Source of the DNA: Auraticoccus cholistanensis
GTDB lineage: Bacteria > Actinomycetota > Actinomycetes > Propionibacteriales > Propionibacteriaceae
NCBI RefSeq assembly: GCF_009742705.1
Contig: NZ_WPCU01000004.1
Coordinates: 1-55,799, forward strand
Direction: 5' to 3'
Length of the DNA: 55,799 nucleotides
Part shown: piece after piece, positions 1 to 13,790 of the stretch
How positions within the stretch are numbered: position 1 is the first letter of the stretch
Layout: every line of letters starts with the position of its first letter
Notes under the pieces: generated by a model
The model's input: the letters and a program-made list of their open reading frames with translations, nothing else
Told to the model about the DNA's origin: nothing
The model's database searches: none
Position numbers and translations under genes: made by a program

Positions 1-2309
1 GCAGCGTTCACGTCGGCGTCCACGTCAGCCGAAGCCGTCGTGGAGGCGTCGGCGTTCGCCGCGGCAGCAGCCGCAGCGGTCGCGTCCACGTCGGCGTCGG
101 CGCTGGCCGCCGAGGTGGCGTCCGCGTTGGCGGCAGCCACCGCCGCAGCCTCAGCTGCCGGGTCGGCGTCCACGTCCGCGTCAGCCGAGGCCGACGCGGA
201 AGCAGCAGCGTTCACGTTCGCGTCGGCGTCAGCGGTGGCGTCGGCCTCGACCGCGGCCTCGGCCGAGGCGTCGACCGAGGAGTCGGCGTCGGCGGCCACG
301 GCGGCGGCGGCCTCGGCGGCGCTGTCGGCGTCGGCCGTGGCGGCAGCCTCGGCTGCGGCAGTGGCGTCGGCCGCGGCGGTGGCGTCGGCCTCGGCGGTCG
401 ACTCGGCGGCCACGTCGGCGGCCGCGGTGGCCGCGCCCTCGACGTCGGCGCCGGCGTCCGCGGCGGTGTCAGCCGTGGCAGCGGTGTCGGTGTCGGCCGT
501 GGAGGCGGCGGCAGCAGCGGCCTCGGCCGCGGCGTTGGCGTCGCTGTCCGCGGCGGCGCTGGCGTCGGCGTCGGCCGCGCTGGTGGCGTCGGCTTCGGCG
601 GCCGCCTCAGCGGCGGCCTCGGCGGCGGCGTTGGCGTCGCTGTCGGCGTTGGCCGAGGCAGCAGCGGAGGCGGAGGCGTTCGCGCCACCCTCGGCCGCGA
701 CCGGACGCACCGTGGCCGAGGCGAGATCGATGTCGACCAGCGGGGTGCCCGGCAGCAGCGCGATGCTCAGCGCCGACTGGGTGAACGAGTCGGCGTCCTC
801 ACCGCGTCCGTCGACGAAGTCGCCCGGCGTCTCCTGGACGTTGACCGTGATCGCCAGCAGGTCCTGGGCCACGTCGGTGAGCAGCGGGTCCAGCGCCAGG
901 CCGAGCCCGTCGACGACCTCGTCCGTGACCGTGGTGAGGGCCTCGGTGGAGAGGACGGCCAGGACGGGAGCACCCAGCTGGGTGACGACGTCCTGGACGG
1001 CGGCCTCGACGAGACCGGTCACCGTGCCCAGGAGGGTGGCGACGGTCGACTGCAGGAGCTCGTCGACGCCGGGCAGGACGTTGGGCAGGTCCGGGACCAG
1101 ATCGATGTCGACCTCGGGGTCAGCGGGGTCGATGCCGGCGAACTGAGCCAGGGTGCCGTCGATGGTCACGCCGAAGTCGACGGGGACGTCGACAGAGGTC
1201 AGACCGAGGTCGACGGCGAGGGCCAAGTCACCGTCCACGACGATGCTCAGCTCGGCGTTGTTCAGGGCGGTCTCGACGGCCTCCACCAGGTCCTCGCCGA
1301 CCCCGGCCAGGATCTCGTCGATCTGGCCGTTGATCGCGGTGATGGTGTCGCCGTCGAGCAGCTCGGTGTTGGCCGGAAGGTCGTTGAGGGTGCCGTTGGC
1401 GACCAGCGCTTCCAGGTCGACGACCACCTCACCGGTGCCCAGGTTGAGGGTCACCCCCGCCTCCGGGTCACCCAGGTCAGCGGCCAGGATCGGGTTCGTC
1501 GCCGCCGTCAGGTCCAGGTCGAGCGTCGCGGTCGGGTCGCCGAGGTCTGCCTCGACGGCAGGAAGCGCGTCCAGGGTGCCCTCGAGCGTGGTGAAGAGCG
1601 GGTCCACCACGGTGTCGATCACGCCGCCCTCGGCCGTGATGCCGTTGGCGGCGGTGGAGACGGTTCCCACGGCCTCGGTGAGGTCGGCACCGGCGGCAGC
1701 CACGGTGGGGCTGGTCAGGGTGAGGGTGCCCTCGCTGATCTGGTAGTCGCCGACGTAGCTGCCGTCGTCGTCCACGGTGGCCAGGCCCGAGACGGCGCCG
1801 AGCTCCAGGTTCGCCTCGCTGAGCAGGCCGTCGAGGCCGGCGCGGTCGAGCAGCGGGGTGAGGTTCACGCTGGCGTGCTGGGCCTCGTCGTCCACGGCGG
1901 CGATGTCGATGGCGCCGGACTCGGCGACCGCGCCGGAGGAGGCGAACGGCACGCCGCCGGTCTCGCTGCGGCCGTACTGCTCGAGGGCGCCGAGCTGGAT
2001 CAGGCCCTCGGTGCCGAACAGCGGCACGCCCACCTCGGCGTCGACCAGGCCGCTGAGGACGCTGGCGTCGATGTTCTCGAAGCCGGCACCCGGGTTGCCC
2101 GGGTCGGCGAAGTAGGCGCCGTCCAGGTCGGCGATCGTGTTCAGGTCCAGGGCTCCGGCGTCACCGGTGAGGAGACGCCCTTCGGCCTCCGCCCGGTCGG
2201 TCTCTGCGGCCTCCGAGGTGACCGGGCTGATCGCCCACGTCCCGACGAGGGCGGCGGTGGCGGCGGCAGCAGCGGCTGCTGTCACCTTTCCACCGATACG
2301 GAAAGGCAT
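1..2309 (-). CDS. Choice-of-anchor-G-like secreted surface protein, C-terminal part missing
   Basis: The frame is open from an ATG at 2309 to the left window edge (about 769 codons), so the protein is truncated here. It begins MPFRIGGKV followed by an Ala-rich hydrophobic stretch (residues about 9-28), which looks like a signal peptide. A GGAGG lies 4 bases before the ATG. About 500 residues of Asp/Leu/Val-rich sequence follow (segments such as GAVSGLATVDDDGSYVGDYQ and NLGTGEVVVDLEALV). This matches the general pattern of the actinobacterial choice-of-anchor G family. From about position 700 leftward the protein becomes almost pure Ala/Asp/Ser/Thr/Glu/Asn, a low-complexity stalk without Gly, Pro or aromatic residues over long stretches. 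The anchor itself lies outside the window. Family assignment is from memory of the family pattern; export is inferred from the signal peptide. Confidence 0.72.
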   Translation of the reverse strand, partial: MPFRIGGKVTAAAAAAATAALVGTWAISPVTSEAAETDRAEAEGRLLTGDAGALDLNTIADLDGAYFADPGNPGAGFENIDASVLSGLVDAEVGVPLFGTEGLIQLGALEQYGRSETGGVPFASSGAVAESGAIDIAAVDDEAQHASVNLTPLLDRAGLDGLLSEANLELGAVSGLATVDDDGSYVGDYQISEGTLTLTSPTVAAAGADLTEAVGTVSTAANGITAEGGVIDTVVDPLFTTLEGTLDALPAVEADLGDPTATLDLDLTAATNPILAADLGDPEAGVTLNLGTGEVVVDLEALVANGTLNDLPANTELLDGDTITAINGQIDEILAGVGEDLVEAVETALNNAELSIVVDGDLALAVDLGLTSVDVPVDFGVTIDGTLAQFAGIDPADPEVDIDLVPDLPNVLPGVDELLQSTVATLLGTVTGLVEAAVQDVVTQLGAPVLAVLSTEALTTVTDEVVDGLGLALDPLLTDVAQDLLAITVNVQETPGDFVDGRGEDADSFTQSALSIALLPGTPLVDIDLASATVRPVAAEGGANASASAAASANADSDANAAAEAAAEAAAEADATSAADADASAAADSDANAAAEAAAAAASTADTDTAATADTAADAGADVEGAATAAADVAAESTAEADATAAADATAAAEAAATADADSAAEAAAAVAADADSSVDASAEAAVEADATADADANVNAAASASASADADVDADPAAEAAAVAAANADATSAASADADVDATAAAAAAANADASTTASADVDADVNA

Positions 2310-2434
2310 ACATCCTCCAGATTCGGCGCGTCCCCCAGACGCGTCGTTTCACTGCTAGGCACCCGTGTCGGGGGAGAGCACAGGTGATGTCAAGTTTGTT
2401 GACCATATGGGGGGGCGCACTCCGGGCGCAACCG

Positions 2435-2448
2435 ATACACAGGTGTAT
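2435..2448. promoter_or_regulatory. Perfect 14-bp palindrome upstream of the surface-protein gene
   Basis: ATACAC-AG-GTGTAT is a perfect inverted repeat in the 214-bp gap between tRNA-Ile and the surface-protein gene, about 125 bp before the latter's ATG. It is AT-rich for this genome and could be an operator. I see no convincing -35/-10 pair in this gap and no candidate regulator next to it. Confidence 0.3.
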
Positions 2449-2482
2449 TCGTGTGGAACACTCCGCGAACTCCGTCGTCGCA

Positions 2483-2519
2483 GCAAAACCGCCGCCGACC
2501 TGGTGGTCGACGGCGGTTC
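2483..2519 (-). terminator. Rho-independent terminator after tRNA-Ile
   Basis: Read on the minus strand, a 13-bp arm (2518-2506), a 6-base loop and the complementary arm (2499-2487, one mismatch) are followed by TTTT. It begins 5 bases after the tRNA 3' end, so it ends the tRNA transcript and insulates the surface-protein gene. Confidence 0.8.
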
Positions 2520-2523
2520 TCGG

Positions 2524-2600
2524 TGGTGGGCCTAACTGGACTTGAACCAGTGACCTCTGCCTTATCAGGGCAGCGCTCTAACCGTCTGAGCTATAGGCCC
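2524..2600 (-). tRNA. ileT: tRNA-Ile (GAT anticodon)
   Basis: The minus strand folds as a complete 77-nt cloverleaf with encoded CCA. The acceptor GGGCCTA pairs with TAGGCCC, the D-arm contains AGCTCAGACGGTTAGAGC, the anticodon loop reads CTGATAA (anticodon GAT), and the T-arm contains GGTTCAAGTCC. An isoleucine tRNA just beyond gyrA/DUF3566 is the usual arrangement in Actinomycetota. The often accompanying tRNA-Ala is not in this window. Confidence 0.96.
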
Positions 2601-2688
2601 GGGAGCGGATCGCCGGCGGTGCGTGCACCGAGGGGCAAGGTTAGCCCACCGGACGCCACGCCCTCAACTCGGAGACCGGCGCACGCGC

Positions 2689-3568
2689 TCAGTCGTCGGT
2701 CTCGGCCAGCGTCACCTGCAGCCCACCCAGCATGGTGGCCGACAGGTTGTACAGGAACGACGCCACCGTGCACAGCGCGGTCATCAGCAGCACGTCGATC
2801 ACCCCGAGCAGGGCGGTCAGCCCCAGCACCCGGGAGCCGTTGACGTAGGCCTCGAGCCGGAAGGGGTCGGCGTCGCCGGGAGCGGACAGCATGTCGGCGA
2901 CGATCGTGTTGATGTAGCCGAACAGGCCGGAGGTCTGGATCACCCACCAGACGAAGGCCACCGCCACCCAGCCCGCGATGCCGAGCGCGATCGAGAACAG
3001 GAACGACGTCTTCATCACCGACCACGGGTCGATGCGCGACAGCCGCAGCCGGGCGCGACGCTGCCGGCGGGAGGCCGAGCGCGCGGCCGGCCGGGTCTCC
3101 CCCGTCGCCGGCGTCTGGGTGCTGGTCGCCGTCGGTCGCTCCATCGAGGAGGTCACCGCACCCAGGGCCCCGCTGCCGACCAGGGTGCGGGTGGTGTCGG
3201 TGTCGCCCGAGGTCGCCGGCGCCGCCGGCTGCCCGCCCTGGGCGGGCTCCTGGCGGGCCCGCTGCGCCGGACGAGCCGGAGCGCCGGCCTCCCCTCGGCC
3301 GCCGGGCGACGTCAGCGGGGGCACCGCCGGGTTCACCCGGGTGGGGGTGTCGTCGTCGGAGCCGGGCTTCGCACCTGGCGCCGTCCGCGCCCAGCCGTCG
3401 GTGGGACGTCCCGGCTGCGACGTCGGCGCGGCCTCGGCGGCCGGCACGGCGGCGGGACGCTGAGGCGCGGCGCTGCCGCCCTGGCCGGACGTGCCGCCGG
3501 CGCGTCCCATGACCCGGTCGGCCCTGGTGGGCGCGTCCTCGGCGGTCCCGTCGGTGACCTTCGTGCGA

Positions 3569-3576
<8 letters not shown>
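2689..3576 (-). CDS. DUF3566 membrane protein
   Basis: The protein has 295 residues with a GTG start; the first 8 bases overlap the gyrA 3' end, so translation is probably coupled. The first ~180 residues are disordered and rich in Pro, Ala, Gly and Thr. The C-terminal ~110 residues carry the conserved DUF3566 region: a basic stretch ([18 protein letters not shown]), then a first membrane segment ([20 protein letters not shown]) and a second near the end ([20 protein letters not shown]). This family nearly always follows gyrA in Actinomycetota. Its function is unknown; a membrane role is inferred only from the helices. Confidence 0.9.
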
Positions 3577-6298
<2,722 letters not shown>

Positions 6299-6392
6299 CG
6301 TTCTCTCTCGTCGTGCCCCCGGAGCGGACCGGGGCGTCAGGTGAGGTCGTGCGGGCGGGCCGCGGTGCGGCGTCGCCGCCGCACCGGCCGGC

Positions 6393-8519
<2,127 letters not shown>

Positions 8520-8727
8520 CTACCCGGTCGCGGCGGTGGATGCCCGGATTGGTGGGCGGGTCTGTGCACCCAGATGCCGTCTGGGGGCCGTTGAGGGCCT
8601 CCCAGGCCCGTTGCGGGGGTGTCCGACGAGCCCCCGTATGCACCCGGGGGGTCCCAGGGCCTCAGATCGCCGCCGACGGAGGTGGCGAGGAGGACGCCCA
8701 TCCCCGGCCGGGAGCAGCCCCGCTAGC

Positions 8728-9411
8728 ATGCCGGGCATGCAGCCGGCACCGGGCACGTGGCTCGACCAGCGCCCCCTCAGCCGGGACTGGCCCGAGCCCG
8801 CACCCCCGCTCCGGGTGCCGCGGTGGGTCCGTGTCGGGGTGCCGGTGCTGGTGCTGGCCCTGCTGCTGGGGCTGGTGGCCGCCCTCGGCGGGTTCGAGCG
8901 CCGCACGGACCGGCTGACGGTGATGGCGCCGGGCGCCGAGCTCGACTGCCACCAGCTGGTGTACACCTTCGACTCCGCCACCGTGCGCCGCACCCAGGGC
9001 GTCGACGGCGTCTGGGAGCACCAGCTGACGGTCAGCGGCACCGTCCGCAACCCCACCGACGAGCCGCAGGCCCCGCGCTACGGCGAGTTCGGCAGCCTGG
9101 TGGTGCGCGGCGTCCCCGGCCCGCTGACGGCCACGATCGAGGCCGTCGCCCTGGGTTCGAGCTTCGAGGAGCTCAGCGTCAACACCCGCGACTTCGTGGC
9201 CCCGGGCGCACCGGCGCTGCCGCTGGAGGTCCGCTTCACGCTCCCCGACGACTACGAACCCAGCGACGTCGTGCTGCTGGGGGCCTTCGAGATGGAGTAC
9301 ACCGACAACTACGTCCTGGGGCTGGGCGGCGGCCAGCGCAGTTGGAACAAGACCGACGACGCCTACGCGGTCTACCTGCCGCTGACCGTGCTGCCGGAGG
9401 AGCCCTACTGA
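8728..9411 (+). CDS. Membrane-anchored protein with DUF4352-like extracytoplasmic domain, function unknown
   Basis: The protein has 227 residues from the ATG at 8728, or 224 from the ATG at 8737; GGAG at 8711-8714 is the only SD-like sequence. After a Pro-rich cytosolic N-terminus there is one membrane segment (VRVGVPVLVLALLLGLVAAL, about residues 31-50). The remaining ~170 residues resemble immunoglobulin-like DUF4352-type domains (HQLTVSGTVRNPTDEPQAPRYG). No catalytic motif is visible. It is convergent with the membrane gene pair at 9447-11977, one member of which (9447-10019) has a similar layout. A related role is possible but unproven. Confidence 0.75.
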   Translation: MPGMQPAPGTWLDQRPLSRDWPEPAPPLRVPRWVRVGVPVLVLALLLGLVAALGGFERRTDRLTVMAPGAELDCHQLVYTFDSATVRRTQGVDGVWEHQLTVSGTVRNPTDEPQAPRYGEFGSLVVRGVPGPLTATIEAVALGSSFEELSVNTRDFVAPGAPALPLEVRFTLPDDYEPSDVVLLGAFEMEYTDNYVLGLGGGQRSWNKTDDAYAVYLPLTVLPEEPY

Positions 9412-9422
9412 CGGCCCCTCAC

Positions 9423-9471
9423 CCGACGGGGGCGAGCACCCGCGCCCTAGCCAACCGGGGCGAGCACCCGC
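9423..9471. repeat. Direct duplication of the 3' end of the gene at 9447-10019
   Basis: Bases 9423-9443 and 9451-9471 match at 19 of 21 positions with a 28-bp period. The inner copy is the C-terminal coding end (RVLAPVG, then TAG). The outer copy, beyond the stop and shifted one frame, would also spell RVLAPVG followed by TGA. Confidence 0.75.
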
Positions 9472-10019
9472 TCGACCCCAGGGCCGAAGGAGCGCCGCAC
9501 CACCACGCCGCGGATCTCGTCGACCTGGGCCGCCGGTACCATGAAGACCTGCTCCATCGGCTGCTCGCGGCCGGCCTCGCAGCTGCTCGGCACCTCCCGC
9601 TGCACCACCGGCGCCTCCGCCTGCCAGACCATGCCGTCGGCCCCCAGCAGCTCGGTGCCGCAGTAGACGAACGGCTCGCCGCCGTCGAGCTCGTTCGGGA
9701 CCGCCTCGGTGCCGCGGGTGTCGACCTCCAGCCGGGCCACCACGAACGTCGCCTGCGGCTCGGGCAGCTGGTCCTCCCCGCCGGCGGCGTCGGTCAGCCG
9801 GTCCGTGGTGTACAGCTCCACCAGGCGGTAGCCGGTCCCGCCCACGGTGGCCCGGTCGCCGTCGGCGGCCGGCCGGGTCAGCTCGCCGGTGTTGGCGCTC
9901 ACCCAGACCACCCAGCCCGCGCACAGCAGGGCGGCGAGGCAGAGCGCCACCACCAGCACCGGCCAGGGCCGGCGGGCCAGCGCCCAGGAGAGCTGGCCGC
10001 CGTCGTCGGTGGGGCTCAC
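9447..10019 (-). CDS. Single-pass membrane protein with extracytoplasmic domain, unknown function
   Basis: The protein has 190 residues. The GTG start shares four bases (GTGA) with the stop of the upstream gene, so the two are translationally coupled. A short N-terminus is followed by one membrane helix (WPVLVVALCLAALLCAGWVVW, about residues 18-38). The extracytoplasmic region has two cysteines (VYCGTELL and SSCEAG) that could form a disulfide. I do not recognise a named family. The topology mirrors that of the protein at 8728-9411. The 3' end is duplicated past the stop codon. Confidence 0.78.
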   Translation of the reverse strand: MSPTDDGGQLSWALARRPWPVLVVALCLAALLCAGWVVWVSANTGELTRPAADGDRATVGGTGYRLVELYTTDRLTDAAGGEDQLPEPQATFVVARLEVDTRGTEAVPNELDGGEPFVYCGTELLGADGMVWQAEAPVVQREVPSSCEAGREQPMEQVFMVPAAQVDEIRGVVVRRSFGPGVERVLAPVG

Positions 10020-11977
10020 GGCGTGATCCCCCGGGTGGCGGGGAAGGGCTGGAAGTCGACGATGCTGCCTCCCAGGTCGGCCCGGACCCGCTCCGCGCGC
10101 CCGCTGTCCAGTCCCAGGTCGACCTCGAGCAGGGGCGAGTAGCCCGAGTACAGCTCCCGCAGGCTCAGCTCCAGCCGCAGGTTCGGACCGATGTCGGCGG
10201 TGTCGACCTCGAAGACGAAGTCGCCGCGGCTGACGAAACCGGCGTCCGGGCCGATGCCGGTGGAGGAGAACTGGCTGGTGTAGCGGCGCTCGCCGTGGAC
10301 CAGCTCCGCCGCGACCTGCGGACCGCTGCGACCGGGGCTCGCCACCTCGACGGGCACGACGACGAAGGCACCGGGCGTGCCGATCTCGGCCTCGGTGTCG
10401 CCCTGGGCACGGAGCAGCTGGCCGAAGGTGGGGTCGGACACGGTGACCACCCGCTCGCCCAGCGGCCCCGGCTCCCCCACCCGGGTGCGGGCGACGTCGA
10501 CCTCGCCGGTGCGGTCGATGAGCACATCGGCCGCGGCCAGCACCAGGCAGAGGGCGAGGGCCACGCCGAGCTGGCCCACCGGCCGCAGCCGGCGCGTCAC
10601 CCCGACCGGCAGCCGCGGCGGCCGGGACGCGGTCGCCGCCGGCTCCTCCGGGGCGCGGTCGGCGAAGATGCTGAGCGCCCGGGAGAACGCGACGGCCAGC
10701 AGCGTCACCTGCACCGAGGTGGTCAGCACGGTGTCGTCCAGGGCCAGGAAGGGCTGCAGCAGCACCCAGGTGTCGCCGTCGCGGCCGCCGATCAGCGCCC
10801 GCACGGTCACCTCCAGCCCCAGGCCGAGCAGCCGCATGGCGGTGAACGTCAGGACGTAGGCGCCGAGGAACACCGCACCGGCGCGGAGCACCAGCCGCAG
10901 CGACTGCAGCGTGGGCAGGTACTTGTCGTCGATGTCGCCCAGCAGCGCCTCCTGGGCCTGCAGCACCACGCGGCGCACACCGGTGGAGCCGGTGGCCTCC
11001 TGCTGCAGCCGCCGGGCGATCCGCATCCGCCGCGCGCCCGGCAGGCGCGCCGACAGCGGCTCGCCCTTGCGCCACAGGTCTGCCACGGAGACGACCCGCG
11101 AGCCGAACACCAGGGCGGCCATGGCCAGCCACGCGACCGGCTCGGTGATCCGCTCCCAGAACACCGGCCACAGCACCTCCCCGCCGAAGGTGCCGATCCG
11201 CTGCAGCACCTCGGGGAGGTCGACGCGGAGCACGGCGAAGCCGGCGGCCAGGTCGGCCAGCAGGGTGTCCCACCAGCCGACCAGGCGCCGGTCGCTCCAC
11301 CACAGCTGCACCTGCTCGACCAGCCGGAAGGCGCTGAGCACCGTCAGCAGCAGGAAGCAGGCCTCGACGAAGGCCGTGGCCAGCCCCAGCAGGCGCCACC
11401 GGGTGCGTTGGTAGCAGGCGTCCACGACCCGACGCAGCAGGTACAGCCCGACCACCGCCGCCACCACGGTGAGCACGGCGCGGGTGCTGCCGACCGGGTT
11501 GAGCCGGCCCAGCACGCTGTCGCCGAGGCCGGCGGTGTAGCCCGACAGCAGCGCCAGCTCGCTGGCCAGGTCGTCGACGTAGCCGAAGGAGGCGTACACG
11601 GCGAGGAAGGGCAGCAGCGTGATGATCAGCAGCCGCACCACGCTGGCGTCCCGGTCGTCGTCCTCGTCGTCGGGTGCGTCGAGCGCCGCGGGGCCGCTGA
11701 CGCTGCGCACCAGCGCCGTCACCCCCAGCTGGGAGGCGACCAGCCGCAGGGTGATGACGATGCTGGCCAGCAGCGAGACGAGTCCGGCGGCGAAGGTGGG
11801 CACCACCACCCAGGCGGCGTTGGTGGTGAGCTCGACCGAGGCGATCAGCGCGAGGTAGTAGCCGACCCAGCCCAGCAGCAGCACCCCGATCAGCTGGGGC
11901 CACAGCCGCCACCACAGCTGACCGGTGCGGGCGGCCAGGCGCAGCGCCTCGGCGAGCACGGAGCTGATGGTGGTCAT
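10016..11977 (-). CDS. Large polytopic membrane protein, function unknown
   Basis: The protein has 653 residues. About eight to ten hydrophobic segments are visible, for example LWPQLIGVLLLGWVGYYLAL, VLTVVAAVVGLYLL, LLGLATAFVEACFLLLTVL and LGVALALCLVLAAADVLI. The last ~170 residues look like an extracytoplasmic beta-rich domain (VTVSDPTFGQLLRAQGD onward). The start is the ATG at 11977. There is no SD before it, but TACGAT lies about 7-13 bases upstream, so a leaderless transcript is possible. It forms a coupled pair with the gene at 9447-10019. Conserved actinobacterial proteins of this sort sit near recF/gyrB, but I know no function. Confidence 0.82.
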   Translation of the reverse strand: MTTISSVLAEALRLAARTGQLWWRLWPQLIGVLLLGWVGYYLALIASVELTTNAAWVVVPTFAAGLVSLLASIVITLRLVASQLGVTALVRSVSGPAALDAPDDEDDDRDASVVRLLIITLLPFLAVYASFGYVDDLASELALLSGYTAGLGDSVLGRLNPVGSTRAVLTVVAAVVGLYLLRRVVDACYQRTRWRLLGLATAFVEACFLLLTVLSAFRLVEQVQLWWSDRRLVGWWDTLLADLAAGFAVLRVDLPEVLQRIGTFGGEVLWPVFWERITEPVAWLAMAALVFGSRVVSVADLWRKGEPLSARLPGARRMRIARRLQQEATGSTGVRRVVLQAQEALLGDIDDKYLPTLQSLRLVLRAGAVFLGAYVLTFTAMRLLGLGLEVTVRALIGGRDGDTWVLLQPFLALDDTVLTTSVQVTLLAVAFSRALSIFADRAPEEPAATASRPPRLPVGVTRRLRPVGQLGVALALCLVLAAADVLIDRTGEVDVARTRVGEPGPLGERVVTVSDPTFGQLLRAQGDTEAEIGTPGAFVVVPVEVASPGRSGPQVAAELVHGERRYTSQFSSTGIGPDAGFVSRGDFVFEVDTADIGPNLRLELSLRELYSGYSPLLEVDLGLDSGRAERVRADLGGSIVDFQPFPATRGITP

Positions 11978-12006
11978 GTCGGAAGCATCGTAGGGTCCGG
12001 CGGCGC

Positions 12007-12591
12007 TCAGCCGTAGGTGTCGCGAGGCCCTCGGGCTCCCCGGATGCTGCGCCGGCCGTGCTTCCAGGAGGGGACGTCGGGGCCCAGCACGGTGATGCGG
12101 ACCACCGTGCCCTGCCCGAGCTGCTCGTTCAGACGCGCCACCAGCTGCGGGGCCATGGTGCGCAGCGACGTGGCCCACGCCGTGGAGTCCGCCCGCACGG
12201 TGAGCACCCCGTCGGCGTAGCCCTCGGGCCGGGAGTGCTCGGCGTTCACCGGACCGACCAGCGCGGGCCAGCGTCCCAGCAGCAGGTGCAGGTTGACCGT
12301 GGTCGACCAGCCCTGCCGTTCGAGCAGCGCCTCGAGGGCCTCGCCGATGAGCTGCGGGTCCCGGGCGTCCTTGCCGGCGCCGGAGGACTGCACCCCGCCG
12401 GGAGCGTCGCGACGGCGGCGGCGGCGCCGAGCGGCCCCGGCGCCCCGGCCCGCGGCGCGGAGCTGGCGGCTGATGCTGCGGGCGACGTCGAGGCCGGTGT
12501 CGTCGTGCTCGACCGGCGGGACCGCGGCCCCGGCCTCCTCCGGCGTCGGGGTGCCCGGCTCGTCTTCACCGGGGCGCTGCGGATCAGCCAC
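12007..12591 (-). CDS. dciA: DUF721 protein, probable DciA helicase operator
   Basis: The protein has 194 residues with a GTG start overlapping the recF stop by 8 bp. The first ~75 residues are Pro/Ala/Arg-rich, including a run of eight Arg. The DUF721 core follows ([48 protein letters not shown]), a KH-like fold. DciA proteins of this family replace DnaC-type loaders and deliver or activate the replicative helicase DnaB at the origin. The position between recF and gyrB is the standard actinobacterial one. Family is read from sequence and synteny; the helicase role is established for family members. Confidence 0.88.
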   Translation of the reverse strand: MADPQRPGEDEPGTPTPEEAGAAVPPVEHDDTGLDVARSISRQLRAAGRGAGAARRRRRRRDAPGGVQSSGAGKDARDPQLIGEALEALLERQGWSTTVNLHLLLGRWPALVGPVNAEHSRPEGYADGVLTVRADSTAWATSLRTMAPQLVARLNEQLGQGTVVRITVLGPDVPSWKHGRRSIRGARGPRDTYG

Positions 12592-13756
12592 CGGGCGTCA
12601 CCTCCCCCGCAGCCACGTCGAAGCGCTGCCCGCGCAGCACCGGCGGCACCTCCGAGCCGACCGCGGCGGTCACCAGCACCTGCTCGGCGTCGGCGACCCC
12701 GGCGGCCAGCCGCTCGCGGCGGGTGGCGTCGAGCTCGGCGAAGACGTCGTCGAGGATCAGCACCGGGAAGACGTCCTCGCTGCGCAGCAGGGCCATCGCC
12801 CCCAGCCGCAGCGACAGCGCCAGCGACCAGGACTCGCCGTGGGAGGCGTAGCCCTTGGCCGGCAGCGGGCCGAGACCGAGCACCACGTCGTCGCGGTGGG
12901 GACCGACCAGGGTCAGCCCGCGCTGCAGCTCGTCGGACCGCCGTCGCGCCAGCTCGGCCAGGATCCGCTGCTCGAGCTCGTCCCGTCCGGGGATCTCCTG
13001 CTCGCCCGGCTCGGGCGTGGCGTCCTCGGCCCCGGGCAGCAGCGCGCTGCGGTAGCGGGCGGTGGCCGTGTTGTTGGTGGGGGCGATGTCGGCGTACCAG
13101 GTCGCGGTGTGCGGCACGAGCTCTGCCAGCGTGCGCATCCGGGCGTGGACGACCTCCGCGCCCAGCCGGGCCAGGTTGTCGTCCCACACCTCGAGGGTGG
13201 CGGCCGCGTCCTCGCCGCCGGCCGGCCCCCGGGAGCGTCCGGCGAGCGACTTCAGCAGGGTGGTGCGCTGCCGCAGCACCCGGTCGTAGTCGGCCCGCAC
13301 CCCGGCCATCCGGGGCCAGCGGCTGATCACCAGCGCGTCGAGGAAGGCCCGCCGCTCCGACGGGTCGCCCTTCACCACGGCCAGGTCCTCGGGGCTGAAC
13401 ACCACGGTCCGCAGCGCCCCCAGCAGCTCGCGCGGGCTCCGCAGCGGCGCCCGGTTGAGCCGGGCGCGGTTGGCCCGCCCCGCGGTGATCTCGATCTCGA
13501 GCACCAGCGCCCGGTCGTCGTCCAGCCCGGCCCGCACCCTGGCCCTGGCGACGGCGCGCTCGGCCCCGGCGCGGATCAGCGGGGCGTCGGAGGACACCCG
13601 GTGCGAGGAGAGGGTGGACAGGTACTCCACCGCCTCGACCAGGTTGGTCTTGCCCTGCCCGTTGGCGCCGACGAAGGTCGTCACGCCGGCCGTCAGGGCG
13701 AGGTCGACCTCCCGGTAGGAGCGGAAGTCGGCCAGGCTCAGGTGGTCGACGAACAC
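12584..13756 (-). CDS. recF: DNA replication/repair protein RecF
   Basis: The protein has 390 residues with a GTG start. It is an SMC-like ATPase that with RecO and RecR loads RecA at gaps. Walker A is GANGQGKT (about residues 33-40), the signature region is [19 protein letters not shown], and Walker B is [13 protein letters not shown]. Length is normal. It lies 34 bp downstream of gnd and overlaps dciA by 8 bp, in the dnaN-gnd-recF-dciA run. Confidence 0.97.
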   Translation of the reverse strand: MFVDHLSLADFRSYREVDLALTAGVTTFVGANGQGKTNLVEAVEYLSTLSSHRVSSDAPLIRAGAERAVARARVRAGLDDDRALVLEIEITAGRANRARLNRAPLRSPRELLGALRTVVFSPEDLAVVKGDPSERRAFLDALVISRWPRMAGVRADYDRVLRQRTTLLKSLAGRSRGPAGGEDAAATLEVWDDNLARLGAEVVHARMRTLAELVPHTATWYADIAPTNNTATARYRSALLPGAEDATPEPGEQEIPGRDELEQRILAELARRRSDELQRGLTLVGPHRDDVVLGLGPLPAKGYASHGESWSLALSLRLGAMALLRSEDVFPVLILDDVFAELDATRRERLAAGVADAEQVLVTAAVGSEVPPVLRGQRFDVAAGEVTPGG

Positions 13757-13790
13757 CTCGGCCCCTCCCCCGGCCGGGCAACCGGCCCGG

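Noticed and set aside
40-1146. Long Ala/Ser-rich open frame on the plus strand
   Set aside because: It is the complement of the low-complexity stalk coding region; the minus frame has the signal peptide, RBS and family-like sequence and continues to the window edge.
9924-11915. Upstream extension of the frame ending at 9447
   Set aside because: Low-quality Ala/Arg/Gly translation lying over the membrane-protein gene; the GTG at 10019, coupled to the previous stop, is the sensible start.
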